Notes under the pieces: model-generated
The model's input: the letters and a program-made list of their open reading frames with translations, nothing else
Told to the model about the DNA's origin: nothing
Database searches by the model: none
NCBI GenBank assembly: GCA_030267565.1
Contig: BRXU01000015.1
Coordinates: forward strand, 1,921,001 to 1,985,000
Direction: 5' to 3'
DNA: 64,000 bases
Source: Pleodorina starrii
Taxonomy: Eukaryota > Chlorophyta > Chlorophyceae > Chlamydomonadales > Volvocaceae
Program-made: the position numbers and the translations under genes
Shown here: positions 42,501 through 55,516 of the stretch, one piece after another
Position numbering within the stretch: position 1 is the first letter of the stretch
Layout of the letters: each line of letters starts with the position of its first letter

Positions 42501-44749
42501 CGGGCTCCTGGCTCATCAGGGCGCCGGGCTCCTGGCTCCTCACGGCGCCGGGCTCCTGGCTCCTCAGGGCGTGAGGCTCCTGGCTCCTCAGGGCGCCAGG
42601 CTCCTGGCTCCTCAGGGCGCCGGGCTCCTGGCTCCTCAGGGCGCCGGGCTCCTGGCTCCTCAGGACGCCGGGCTCCTGGCTCCTCAGGGCGCCAGGCTCC
42701 TGGCTCCTCAGGGCGCCGGGCTCCTGGCTCCTCAGGGCACCGGGCTCCTGGCTCACAGGGCGCCGGGCTCCTGGCTCCTCAGGGCGACGGGCTCCTGGCT
42801 CCTCAGGGTGCCGGGCTCCTGGCTCCTCAGGGTGTGAGGCTCCTGGCTCCTCAGGGCACCGGGCTCCTGGCTCCTCAGGGCACCGTGCTCCTGGCTTCTC
42901 AGGGCGCCGGGCTCCTGGCTCCTCAGGGCGCCAGGCTCCTGGCTCCTCAGGGCGCCGGGCTCCTGGCTCCTCAGGGTGCCGGGCTCCTGGCTCCTCAGGG
43001 CGCCGGGCTCCTGGCTCCTCAGGGCGACGGGCTCCTGGCTCCTCAGGGCGACGGGCTCCTGGCTCCTCAGGGTGCCGGGCTCCTGGCTCCTCAGGGTGTG
43101 AGGCTCCTGGCTCCTCAGGGCACCGGGCTCCTGGCTCCTCAGGGCACCGTGCTCCTGGCTCCTCAGGGCGCCGGGCTCCTGGCTCCTCAGGACGCCGGGC
43201 TCCTGGCTCCTCAGGGCGCCAGGCTCCTGGCTCCTCAGGGCGCCGGGCTCCTGGCTCCTCAGGGCACCGGGCTCCTGGCTCACAGGGCGCCGGGCTCCTG
43301 GCTCCTCAGGGCGACGGGCTCCTGGCTCCTCAGGGTGCCGGGCTCCTGGCTCCTCAGGGTGTGAGGCTCCTGGCTCCTCAGGGCACCGGGCTCCTGGCTC
43401 CTCAGGATGCCGGGCTCCTGGCTCCTCAGGGCGCCGGGCTCCTGGCTCCTCAGGGCGCCGGGCTCCTGGCTCCTCAGGGCGCCAGGCTCCTGACTCCTCA
43501 GGGCGCCGGGCTCCTGACTCCTCAGGGCGCCGGGCTCCTGGCTCCTCAGGGCGCCGGGCTCCTGGCTCCTCAGGGCGCCGGGCTCCTGGCTCCTCAGGGC
43601 GCCGGGCTCCTGGCTCCTCAGGGCGCCGGGCTCCTGGCTCCTCAGGGCGCCGGGCTCCTGGCTCTTCAGGGCGCCGGGCTCCTGGCTCCTCAGGACGCCG
43701 GGATCCTGGCTCCTCAGGGCGCCGGGATCCTGGCTCCTCAGGGCGCCGGGCTCCTGACTCCTCAGGGCGCCGGGCTCCTGGCTCCTCAGGGCGCCGGGCC
43801 CCTGGCTCCTCTGGGCGCCGGGCTCCTGGCTCATCAGGGCGCCGGGCTCCTGGCTCCTCACGGCGACGGGCTCCTGGCTCCTCAGGGCGTGAGGCTCCTG
43901 GCTCCTCAGGGCGCCAGGCTCCTGGCTCCTCAGGGCGCCGGGCTCCTGGCTCCTCAGGGCGCCGGGCTCCTGGCTCCTCAGGACGCCGGGCTCCTGGCTC
44001 CTCAGGGCGCCAGGCTCCTGGCTCCTCAGGGCGCCGGGCTCCTGGCTCCTCAGGGCACCGGGCTCCTGGCTCACAGGGCGCCGGGCTCCTGGCTCCTCAG
44101 GGCGACGGGCTCCTGGCTCCTCAGGGTGCCGGGCTCCTGGCTCCTCAGGGTGTGAGGCTCCTGGCTCCTCAGGGCACCGGGCTCCTGGCTCCTCAGGATG
44201 CCGGGCTCCTGGCTCCTCAGGGCGCCGGGCTCCTGGCTCCTCAGGGCGCCGGGCTCCTGGCTCCTCAGGGCGCCGGGCTCCTGGCTCCTCAGGGCGCCGG
44301 GCTCCTGGCTCCTTAGGGCGCCAGGCTCCTGACTCCTCAGGGCGCCGGGCTCCTGACTCCTCAGGGCGCCGGGCTCCTGGCTCCTCAGGGCGCCGGGCTC
44401 CTGGCTCCTCAGGGCGCCGGGCTCCTGGCTCCTCAGGGCGCCGGGCTCCTGGCTCCTCAGGGCGCCGGGCTCCTGGCTCCTCAGGGCGCCGGGCTCCTGG
44501 CTCCTCAGGGCGCCGGGCTCCTGGCTCCTCAGGGCGCCGGGCTCCTGGCTCCTCAGGGCGCCGGGCTCCTGGCTCCTCAGGGTGCCGGGCTCCTGGCTCC
44601 TCAGGGTGCCGGGCTCCTGGCTCCTCAGGGCGCCAGGCTCCTGGCTCCTCAGGGCGCCAGGCTCCTGGCTCCTCAGGGCGCCGGGCTCCTGGCTCCTCAG
44701 GGCGCCGGGCTCCTGGCTCCTCAGGGCGCCGGGCTCCTGGCTCCTCAGG

Positions 44750-44995
44750 CAGGGTGGCTATCTTATTTTTCTGAGTATCTACGGCCGGAGATACTCCTGG
44801 CTCAGAAGTGCTGAGAGTATCTGTCAGGATCTATCCAGGAGGGGATTTTCCCGGCAAAACACAGCCCCGGGAGATATCATGCCCACCTGTGAGGCCGGAT
44901 TATCTAAACCTTCAGCTTTTTGCACGGCAAAAGTATCTTCAAATTTCCAATTTTTTCTCCCAAATATATATTCATATCTTAAGATAGCCACCCTG
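44750..44995. mobile_element. hAT-like MITE, copy 1 (perfect TIRs)
   Basis: A 246-bp AT-richer element is inserted in the satellite. Both ends carry the 16-bp inverted repeat CAGGGTGGCTATCTTA, perfectly matched in this copy. It is flanked by the 8-bp direct repeat TCCTCAGG (44742-44749 and 44996-45003), which is satellite sequence. An 8-bp target duplication with CAGGG-type TIRs is the hAT superfamily signature. It has no coding capacity and contains internal stems (GAGTATCT/AGATACTC). It is the leftmost and probably most ancestral copy. Confidence 0.9.
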
Positions 44996-47900
44996 TCCTC
45001 AGGGTGCCGGGCTCCTGGCTCCTCAGGGTGCCGGGCTCCTGGCTCCTCAGGGCGCCGGGCTCCTGGCTCCTCAGGTCGCCGGGCTCCTGACTCCTCAGGG
45101 CGCCGGGCTCCTGGCTCCTCAGGGCGCCGGACTCCTGACTCCTCAGGGCGCCGGGCTCCTGGCTCCTCAGGGCGCCGGGCTCCTGGCTCATCAGGGCGCC
45201 TGGCTCCTGGCTCATCAAGGCGCCTGGCTCCTGGCTCATCAGGGCGCCGGGCTCCTGGCTCATCAGGGCGCCTGGCTGCTGGCTCATCAAGGCGCCTGGC
45301 TCCTGGCTCCTCAGGGCACCGGGCTCCTGGCTCCTCAGGATGCCGGGCTCCTGGCTCCTCAGGGCGCCGGGCTCCTGGCTCCTCAGGGCGCCGGGCTCCT
45401 GGCTCCTCAGGGCGCCGGGCTCCTTGCTCCTCAGGGCGCCGGGCTCCTGGCTCCTCAGGGCGCCGGGCTCCTGGCTCCTCAGGGCGCCGGGCTCCTGGCT
45501 CCTCAGGGCGCCGGGCTCCTGGCTCCTCAGGGCGCCGGGCTCCTGGCTCCTCAGGGCGCCGGGCTCCTGGCTCCTCAGGGCGCCGGGCTCCTGGCTCCTC
45601 AGGGCGCCGGGCTCCTGGCTCCTCAGGGCGCCGGGCTCCTGACTCCTCAGGGCGCCGGGCTCCTGGCTCCTCAGGGCGCCGGGCCCCTGGCTCATCAGGG
45701 CGCCGGGCTCCTGGCTCATCAGGGCGCCGGGCTCCTGGCTCCTCACGGCGACGGGCTCCTGGCTCCTCAGGGCGTGAGGCTCCTGGCTCCTCAGGGCACC
45801 AGGCTCCTGGCTCCTCAGGGCGCCGGGCTCCTGGCTCATCAGGGCGCCGGGCTCCTGGCTCCTCACGGCGCCGGGCTCCTGGCTCCTCAGGACGCCGGGA
45901 TCCTGACTCCTCAGGGCGCCGGGCTCCTGGCTCCTCAGGGTGCCGGGCTCCTGGCTCCTCAGGGTGCCGGGCTCCTGGCTCCTCAGGGCGCCGGGCTCCT
46001 GGCTCCTCAGGGCGCCGGGCTCCTGGCTTCTCAGGGCGTGAGGCTCCTGGCTCCTCAGGGTGCCAGGCTCCTGGCTCCTCAGGGCGCCAGGCTCCTGGCT
46101 CCTCAGGGTGCCGGGCTCCTGGCTCCTCAGGGCGCCGGGCTCCTGGCTCCTCAGGACGCCAGGCTCCTGACTCCTCAGGGCGCCAGGCTCCTGGCTCCTC
46201 AGGGCGCCGGGCTCCTGGCTCCTCAGGGCACCGGGCTCCTGGCTCACAGGGCGCCGGGCTCCTGGCTCCTCAGGGCGCCGGGCTCCTGACTCCTCAGGGC
46301 GCCGGGCTCCTGGCTCCTCAGGGCGCCGGGCCCCTGGCTCCTCTGGGCGCCGGGCTCCTGGCTCATCAGGGCGCCGGGCTCCTGGCTCCTCACGGCGACG
46401 GGCTCCTGGCTCCTCAGGGCGTGAGGCTCCTGGCTCCTCAGGGCACCAGGCTCCTGGCTCCTCAGGGCGCCGGGCTCCTGGCTCATCAGGGCGCCGGGCT
46501 CCTGGCTCCTCAGGGCGCCGGGCTCCTGGCTCATCAGGGCGCCGGGCTCCTGGCTCCTCACGGCGCCGGGCTCCTGGCTCCTCAGGACGCCGGGATCCTG
46601 ACTCCTCAGGGCGCCGGGCTCCTGGCTCCTCAGGGCGCCGGGCTCCTGGCTCCTCAGGGTGCCGGGCTCCTGGCTCCTCAGGGCGCCGGGCTCCTGGCTC
46701 CTCAGGGCGCCGGGCTCCTGGCTTCTCAGGGCGTGAGGCTCCTGGCTCCTCAGGGTGCCAGGCTCCTGGCTCCTCAGGGCGCCAGGCTCCTGGCTCCTCA
46801 GGGTGCCGGGCTCCTGGCTCCTCAGGATGCCGGGCTCCTGGCTCCTCAGGGCGCCGGGCTCCTGGCTCCTCAGGGCGCCGGGCTCCTGGCTCCTCAGGGC
46901 GCCGGGCTCCTGGCTCCTCAGGGCGCCGGGCTCCTGGCTCCTCAGGGCGCCAGGCTCCTGGCTCCTCAGGGCGCCGGGCTCCTGGCTCCTCAGGGTGCCG
47001 GGCTCCTGGCTCCTCAGGGCGCCGGGCTCCTGGCTCCTCAGGGCGCCGGGCTCCTGGCTCCTCAGGGCACCGGGCTCCTGGCTCCTCAGGGTGCCGGGAT
47101 CCTTGCTCCTCAGGGTGTGAGGCTCCTGGCTCCTCAGGGCACCGTGCTCCTGGCTCCTCAGGGCGCCGGGCTCCTGGCTCCTCAGGGCGCCGGGCTCCTG
47201 ACTCCTCAGGGCGCCGGGCTCCTGGCTCCTCAGGGCGCCGGGCCCCTGGCTCCTCTGGGCGCCGGGCTCCTGGCTCATCAGGGCGCCGGGCTCCTGGCTC
47301 CTCACGGCGACGGGCTCCTGGCTCCTCAGGGCGTGAGGCTCCTGGCTCCTCAGGGCACCAGGCTCCTGGCTCCTCAGGGCGCCGGGCTCCTGGCTCATCA
47401 GGGCGCCGGGCTGCTGGCTCCTCACGGCGCCGGGCTCCTGGCTCCTCAGGACGCCGGGATCCTGACTCCTCAGGGCGCCGGGCTCCTGGCTCCTCAGGGC
47501 GCCGGGCTCCTGGCTCCTCAGGGTGCCGGGCTCCTGGCTCCTCAGGGCGCCGGGCTCCTGGCTCCTCAGGGCGCCGGGCTCCTGGCTTCTCAGGGCGTGA
47601 GGCTCCTGGCTCCTCAGGGTGCCAGGCTCCTGGCTCCTCAGGGCGCCAGGCTCCTGGCTCCTCAGGGTGCCGGGCTCCTGGCTCCTCAGGGCGCCGGGCT
47701 CCTGGCTCCTCAGGACGCCAGGCTCCTGACTCCTCAGGGCGCCAGGCTCCTGGCTCCTCAGGGCGCCGGGCTCCTGGCTCCTCAGGGCACCGGGCTCCTG
47801 GCTCACAGGGCGCCGGGCTCCTGGCTCCTCAGGGCGACGGGCTCCTGGCTCCTCAGGGTGCCGGGCTCCTGGCTCCTCAGGGTGTGAGGCTCCTGGCTCC

Positions 47901-50900
47901 TCAGGGCACCGGGCTCCTGGCTCCTCAGGATGCCGGGCTCCTGGCTCCTCAGGGCGCCGGGCTCCTGGCTCCTCAGGGCGCCGGGCTCCTGGCTCCTCAG
48001 GGCGCCGGGCTCCTGGCTCCTCAGGGCGCCGGGCTCCTGGCTCCTCAGGGCGCCAGGCTCCTGGCTCCTCAGGGCGCCGGGCTCCTGGCTCCTCAGGGTG
48101 CCGGGCTCCTGGCTCCTCAGGGCGCCGGGCTCCTGGCTCCTCAGGGCGCCGGGCTCCTGGCTCCTCAGGGCACCGGGCTCCTGGCTCCTCAGGGTGCCGG
48201 GATCCTTGCTCCTCAGGGTGTGAGGCTCCTGGCTCCTCAGGGCAACGTGCTCCTGGCTCCTCAGGGCGCCGGGCTCCTGGCTCCTCAGGGCGCCGGGCTC
48301 CTGACTCCTCAGGGCGCCGGGCTCCTGGCTCCTCAGGGCGACGGGCTCCTGGCTCCTCAGGGTGCCGGGCTCCTGGCTCCTCAGGGTGTGAGGCTCCTGG
48401 CTCCTCAGGGCACCGGGCTCCTGGCTCCTCAGGATGCCGGGCTCCTGGCTCCTCAGGGCGCCGGGCTCCTGGCTCCTCAGGGCGCCGGGCTCCTGGCTCC
48501 TCAGGGCGCCGGGCTCCTGGCTCCTCAGGGCGCCGGGCTCCTGGCTCCTCAGGGCGCCAGGCTCCTGGCTCCTCAGGGCGCCGGGCTCCTGGCTCCTCAG
48601 GGTGCCGGGCTCCTGGCTCCTCAGGGCGCCGGGCTCCTGGCTCCTCAGGGCGCCGGGCTCCTGGCTCCTCAGGGCACCGGGCTCCTGGCTCCTCAGGGTG
48701 CCGGGATCCTTGCTCCTCAGGGTGTGAGGCTCCTGGCTCCTCAGGGCACCGTGCTCCTGGCTCCTCAGGGCGCCGGGCTCCTGGCTCCTCAGGGCGCCGG
48801 GCTCCTGACTCCTCAGGGCGCCGGGCTCCTGGCTCCTCAGGGCGCCGGGCCCCTGGCTCCTCTGGGCGCCGGGCTCCTGGCTCATCAGGGCGCCGGGCTC
48901 CTGGCTCCTCACGGCGACGGGCTCCTGGCTCCTCAGGGCGTGAGGCTCCTGGCTCCTCAGGGCGCCGGGCTCCTGGCTTCTCAGGGCGTGAGGCTCCTGG
49001 CTCCTCAGGGTGCCAGGCTCCTGGCTCCTCAGGGCGCCAGGCTCCTGGCTCCTCAGGGCGCCGGGCTCCTGGCTCCTCAGGGCGCCGGGCTCCTGGCTCC
49101 TCAGGACGCCAGGCTCCTGACTCCTCAGGGCGCCAGGCTCCTGGCTCCTCAGGGCGCCGGGCTCCTGGCTCCTCAGGGCACCGGGCTCCTGGCTCCCAGG
49201 GCGCCGGGCTCCTGGCTCCTCAGGGCGACGGGCTCCTGGCTCCTCAGGGTGCCGGGCTCCTGGCTCCTCAGGGTGTGAGGCTCCTGGCTCCTCAGGGCAC
49301 CGGGTTCCTGGCTCCTCAGGATGCCGGGCTCCTGGCTCCTCAGGGCGCCGGGCTCCTGGCTCCTCAGGGCGCCGGGCTCCTGGCTCCTCAGGGCGCCGGG
49401 CTCCTGGCTCCTCAGGGCGCCGGGCTCCTGGCTCCTCAGGGCGCCGGGCTCCTGGCTCCTCAGGGCGCCAGGCTCCTGGCTCCTCAGGGCGCCGGGCTCC
49501 TGGCTCCTCAGGGTGCCGGGCTCCTGGCTCCTCAGGGCGCCGGGCTCCTGGCTCCTCAGGGCGCCGGGCTCCTGGCTCCTCAGGGCACCGGGCTCCTGGC
49601 TCCTCAGGGTGCCGGGATCCTTGCTCCTCAGGGTGTGAGGCTCCTGGCTCCTCAGGGCACCGTGCTCCTGGCTCCTCAGGGCGCCGGGCTCCTGGCTCCT
49701 CAGGGCGCCGGGCTCCTGACTCCTCAGGGCGCCGGGCTCCTGGCTCCTCAGGGCGCCGGGCCCCTGGCTCCTCTGGGCGCCGGGCTCCTGGCTCATCAGG
49801 GCGCCGGGCTCCTGGCTCCTCACGGCGACGGGCTCCTGGCTCCTCAGGGCGTGAGGCTCCTGGCTCCTCAGGGCACCAGGCTCCTGGCTCCTCAGGGCGC
49901 CGGGCTCCTGGCTCATCAGGGCGCCGGGCTCCTGGCTCCTCACGGCGCCGGGCTCCTGGCTCCTCAGGACGCCGGGATCCTGACTCCTCAGGGCGCCGGG
50001 CTCCTGGCTCCTCAGGGCGCCGGGCTCCTGGCTCCTCAGGGCGCCGGGCTCCTGGCTCCTCAGGGCGCCGGGCTCCTGGCTCCTCAGGGCGCCGGGCTCC
50101 TGGCTTCTCAGGGCGTGAGGCTCCTGGCTCCTCAGGGTGCCAGGCTCCTGGCTCCTCAGGGCGCCAGGCTCCTGGCTCCTCAGGGCGCCGGGCTCCTGGC
50201 TCCTCAGGGCGCCGGGCTCCTGGCTCCTCAGGACGCCAGGCTCCTGACTCCTCAGGGCGCCAGGCTCCTGGCTCCTCAGGGCGCCGGGCTCCTGGCTCCT
50301 CAGGGCACCGGGCTCCTGGCTCACAGGGCGCCGGGCTCCTGGCTCCTCAGGGCGACGGGCTCCTGGCTCCTCAGGGTGCCGGGCTCCTGGCTCCTCAGGG
50401 TGTGAGGCTCCTGGCTCCTCAGGGCACCGGGCTCCTGGCTCCTCAGGATGCCGGGCTCCTGGCTCCTCAGGGCGCCGGGCTCCTGGCTCCTCAGGGCGCC
50501 GGGCTCCTGGCTCCTCAGGGCGCCGGGCTCCTGGCTCCTCAGGGCGCCGGGCTCCTGGCTCCTCAGGGCGCCAGGCTCCTGGCTCCTCAGGGCGCCGGGC
50601 TCCTGGCTCCTCAGGGTGCCGGGCTCCTGGCTCCTCAGGGCGCCGGGCTCCTGGCTCCTCAGGGCGCCGGGCTCCTGGCTCCTCAGGGCACCGGGCTCCT
50701 GGCTCCTCAGGGTGCCAGGATCCTTGCTCCTCAGGGTGTGAGGCTCCTGGCTCCTCAGGGCACCGTGCTCCTGGCTCCTCAGGGCGCCGGGCTCCTGGCT
50801 CCTCAGGGCACCGGGCTCCTGGCTCCTCAGGGCGCCAGGCTCCTGGCTCCTCAGGGCGCCAGGCTCCTGGCTCCTCAGGGCACCGGGCTCCTGGCTCACA

Positions 50901-52681
50901 GGGCGCCGGGCTCCTGGCTCCTCAGGACGACGGGCTCCTGGCTCCTCAGGGTGCCGGGCTCCTGGCTCCTCAGGGTGTGAGGCTCCTGGCTCCTCAGGGC
51001 GCCGGGCTCCTGGCTCCTCAGGGCGCCGGGCTCCTGGCTCCTCAGGGTGCCGGGCTCCTGGCTCCTCAGGGCGCCGGGCTCCTTGCTCCTCAGGGCGCCG
51101 GGCTCCTGGCTCCTCAGGGCGCCAGGCTCCTGACTCCTCAGGGCGCCGGGCTCCTGACTCCTCAGGGCGCCGGGCTCCTGGCTCCTCAGGGCGCCGGGCT
51201 CCTGGCTCCTCAGGGCGCCGGGCTCCTGGCTCCTCAGGGCGCCGGGCTCCTGGCTCCTCAGGGCGCCGGGCTCCTGGCTCCTCAGGGCGCCGGGCTCCTG
51301 GCTCTTCAGGGCGCCGGGCTCCTGGCTCCTCAGGACGCCGGGATCCTGGCTCCTCAGGGCGCCGGGATCCTGGCTCCTCAGGGCGCCGGGCTCCTGACTC
51401 CTCAGGGCGCCGGGCTCCTGGCTCCTCAGGGCGCCGGGCCCCTGGCTCCTCTGGGCGCCGGGCTCCTGGCTCATCAGGGCGCCGGGCTCCTGGCTCCTCA
51501 AGGGGGCCGGGCTCCTGGCTCCTCAGGGCGTGAGGCTCCTGGCTCCTCAGGGCGCCAGGCTCCTGGCTCCTCAGGGTGTGAGGCTCCTGGCTCCTCAGGG
51601 CGCCGGGCTCCTGGCTCCTCAGGACGCCGGGCTCCTGGCTCCTCAGGGCGCCAGGCTCCTGGCTCCTCAGGGCGCCGGGCTCCTGGCTCCTCAGGGCACC
51701 GGGCTCCTTGCTCCTCAGGGCGCCGGGCTCCTGGCTCCTCAGGGCGACGGGCTCCTGGCTCCTCAGGGTGCCGGGCTCCTGGCTCCTCAGGGTGTGAGGC
51801 TCCTGGCTCCTCAGGGCACCGGGCTCCTGGCTCCTCAGGATGCCGGGCTCCTGGCTCCTCAGGGCGCCGGGCTCCTGGCTCCTCAGGGCGCCGGGCTCCT
51901 GGCTCCTCAGGGCGCCGGGCTCCTGGCTCCTCAGGGCGCCGGGCTCCTGGCTCCTTAGGGCGCCAGGCTCCTGACTCCTCAGGGCGCCGGGCTCCTGACT
52001 CCTCAGGGCGCCGGGCTCCTGGCTCCTCAGGGCGCCGGGCTCCTGGCTCCTCAGGGCGCCGGGCTCCTGGCTCTTCAGGGCGCCGGGCTCCTGGCTCCTC
52101 AGGACGCCGGGATCCTGGCTCCTCAGGGCGCCGGGATCCTGGCTCCTCAGGGCGCCGGGCTCCTGACTCCTCAGGGCGCCGGGCTCCTGGCTCCTCAGGG
52201 CGCCGGGCCCCTGGCTCCTCTGGGCGCCGGGCTCCTGGCTCATCAGGGCGCCGGGCTCCTGGCTCCTCAAGGGGGCCGGGCTCCTGGCTCCTCAGGGCGT
52301 GAGGCTCCTGGCTCCTCAGGGCGCCAGGCTCCTGGCTCCTCAGGGTGTGAGGCTCCTGGCTCCTCAGGGCGCCGGGCTCCTGGCTCCTCAGGACGCCGGG
52401 CTCCTGGCTCCTCAGGGCGCCAGGCTCCTGGCTCCTCAGGGCGCCGGGCTCCTGGCTCCTCAGGGCACCGGGCTCCTTGCTCCTCAGGGCGCCGGGCTCC
52501 TGGCTCCTCAGGGCGACGGGCTCCTGGCTCCTCAGGGTGCCGGGCTCCTGGCTCCTCAGGGTGTGAGGCTCCTGGCTCCTCAGGGCACCGGGCTCCTGGC
52601 TCCTCAGGATGCCGGGCTCCTGGCTCCTCAGGGCGCCGGGCTCCTGGCTCCTCAGGGCGCCGGGCTCCTGGCTCCTCAGGG

Positions 52682-52870
52682 TGCCTGGCTCCTGGCCCAT
52701 CAAAGCGCCTAGCTCCTGGCTCATCAGGACGCCGGGCTCCTGGCTCATCAGGGTGCCTGGCTCCTGGCTCATCACGGCGCCGGGCTCCTGGCTCATCAGG
52801 GTGCCTGGCTCCTGGCCCATCAAAGCGCCTAGCTCCTGGCTCATCCGGGCGCCTGGCTCCTGGCTCCTCA
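52682..52870. repeat. Island of subtype-A units inside the subtype-B domain
   Basis: About 190 bp of A-type units (GGCCCATCAAAGCGCC, CTCATCACGG, CTCATCCGGG) sit in otherwise B-type sequence. They follow the same variant order as 39662-39850, including two CATCAAAGCGCC units 120 bp apart. On both sides the array returns at once to CTCCTCAG units. Confidence 0.8.
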
Positions 52871-53785
52871 GGGCGCCGGGCTCCTGGCTCCTCAAGGGGG
52901 CCGGGCTCCTGGCTCCTCAGGGCGCCGGGCTCCTGGCTCCTCAGGGCGCCGGGCTCCTGGCTCCTCAGGGCGCCGGGCTCCTGGCTCCTCAGGGTGCCGG
53001 GCTCCTGGCTCCTCAGGGCGCCGGGCTCCTGGCTCCTCAGGGCGCCGGGCTCCTGGCTCCTCAGGGTGCCGGGCTCCTGGCTCCTCAGGGCGCCGGGCTC
53101 CTGGCTCCTCAGGTCGCCGGGCTCCTGGCTCCTCAGGGCGCCGGGCTCCTGGCTCCTCAGGGTGCCGGGCTCCTGGCTCCTCAGGGTGTGAGGCTCCTGG
53201 CTCCTCAGGGCACCGGGCTCCTGGCTCCTCAGGATGCCGGGCTCCTGGCTCCTCAGGGCGCCGGGCTCCTGGCTCCTCAGGGCGCCGGGCTCCTGGCTCC
53301 TCAGGGCGCCGGGCTCCTGGCTCCTCAGGGCGCCGGGCTCCTGGCTCCTTAGGGCGCCAGGCTCCTGACTCCTCAGGGCGCCGGGCTCCTGGCTCCTCAG
53401 GGCACCGGGCTCCTGGCTCCTCAGGGCGCCGGGCTCCTGGCTCCTCAGGGTGTGAGGCTCCTGGCTCCTCAGGGCACCGGGCTCCTGGCTCCTCAGGATG
53501 CCGGGCTCCTGGCTCCTCAGGGCGCCGGGCTCCTGGCTCCTCAGGGCGCCGGGCTCCTGGCTCCTCAGGGCGCCGGGCTCCTGGCTCCTCAGGGCGCCGG
53601 GCTCCTGGCTCCTCAGGGTGCCGGGCTCCTGGCTCCTCAGGGCGCCGGGCTCCTGGCTCCTCAGGGCGCCAGGCTCCTGGCTCCTCAGGGCGCCAGGCTC
53701 CTGGCTCCTCAGGGTGCCGGGCTCCTGGCTCCTCAGGGCGCCGGGCTCCTGGCTCCTCAGGGCGCCGGGCTCCTGGCTCCTCAGG

Positions 53786-54031
53786 CAGGGTGGCCATCTT
53801 ATTTTTCTGAGTATCTACGGCCGGAGATACTCCTGGCTCAGAAGTGCTGAGAGTATCTGTCAGGATCTATCCAGGAGGGGATTTTCCCGGCAAAACACAG
53901 CCCCGGGAGATATCATGCCCACCTGTGAGGCCGGATTATCTAAACCTTCAGCTTTTTGCACGGCAAAAGTATCTTCAAATTTCCAATTTTTTCTCCCAAA
54001 TATATATTCATATCTTAAGATAGCCACCCTG
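53786..54031. mobile_element. hAT-like MITE, copy 2
   Basis: 246 bp, same orientation and same TCCTCAGG flanks as copy 1. The left TIR reads CAGGGTGGCCATC, a T-to-C change shared with all copies to the right. Confidence 0.9.
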
Positions 54032-54519
54032 TCCTCAGGGTGCCGGGCTCCTGGCTCCTCAGGGTGCCGGGCTCCTGGCTCCTCAGGGCGCCGGGCTCCT
54101 GGCTCCTCAGGTCGCCGGGCTCCTGACTCCTCAGGGCGCCGGGCTCCTGACTCCTCAGGGCGCCGGGCTCCTGGCTCCTCAGGGCGCCGGGCTCCTGGCT
54201 CCTCAGGGCGCCGGGCTCCTGGCTCCTCAGGGCGCCGGGCTCCTGGCTCCTCAGGGCGCCGGGCTCCTGGCTCCTCAGGGCGCCGGGCTCCTGGCTCCTC
54301 AGGGTGCCGGGCTCCTGGCTCCTCAGGGCGCCGGGCTCCTGGCTCCTCAGGGCGCCAGGCTCCTGGCTCCTCAGGGCGCCAGGCTCCTGGCTCCTCAGGG
54401 CGCCGGGCTCCTGGCTCCTCAGGGCGCCGGGCTCCTGGCTCCTCAGGGCGCCGGGCTCCTGGCTCCTCAGGGCTCCGGGCTCCTGGCCCATCAGGGCGCC
54501 GGGCTCCTGGCTCCTCAGG

Positions 54520-54765
54520 CAGGGTGGCCATCTTATTTTTCTGAGTATCTACGGCCGGAGATACTCCTGGCTCAGAAGTGCTGAGAGTATCTGTCAGGAT
54601 CTATCCAGGAGGGGATTTTCCCGGCAAAACACAGCCCCGGGAGATATCATGCCCACCTGTGAGGCCGGATTATCTAAACCTTCAGCTTTTTGCACGGCAA
54701 AAGTATCTTCAAATTTCCAATTTTTTCTCCCAAATATATATTCATATCTTAAGATAGCCACCCTG
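54520..54765. mobile_element. hAT-like MITE, copy 3
   Basis: 246 bp with the derived left TIR and TCCTCAGG flanks. It is the first copy preceded by the GGGCTCCGGGCTCC and GGCCCATCAG units that then precede every later copy. Confidence 0.9.
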
Positions 54766-55516
54766 TCCTCAGGGTGCCGGGCTCCTGGCTCCTCAGGGTG
54801 CCGGGCTCCTGGCTCCTCAGGGCGCCGGGCTCCTGGCTCCTCAGGGCGCCAGGCTCCTGGCTCCTCAGGGCGCCGGGCTCCTGGCTTCTCAGGGCACCGG
54901 GCTCCTGGCTCCTCAGGGCGCCGGGCTCCTGGCTCCTCAGGGCGCCGGGCTCCTGGCTCCTCAGGGCGCCGGGCTCCTGGCTCCTCAGGGCGCCGGGCCC
55001 CTGGCTCCTCTGGGCGCCGGGCTCCTGGCTCATCAGGGCGCCGGGCTCCTGGCTCCTCAGGGCGCCAGGCTCCTGGCTCCTCAGGGCGCCGGGCTCCTGG
55101 CTCCTCAGGGCACCGGGCTCCTGGCTCACAGGGCGCCGGGCTCCTGGCTCCTCAGGGCGACGGGCTCCTGGCTCCTCAGGGTGCCGGGCTCCTGGCTCCT
55201 CAGGGTGTGAGGCTCCTGGCTCCTCAGGGCACCGGGCTCCTGGCTTCTCAGGGTGTGAGGCTCCTGGCTCCTCAGGGCACCGGGCTCCTGGCTCCTCAGG
55301 GTGCCGGGCTCCTGGCTCCTCAGGGCGCCGGGCTCCTGGCTCCTCAGGGCGCCAGGCTCCTGGCTCCTCAGGGCGCCAGGCTCCTGGCTCCTCAGGGCGC
55401 CGGGCTCCTGGCTCCTCAGGGCGCCGGGCTCCTGGCTCCTCAGGGCGCCGGGCTCCTGGCTCCTCAGGGCTCCGGGCTCCTGGCCCATCAGGGCGCCGGG
55501 CTCCTGGCTCCTCAGG

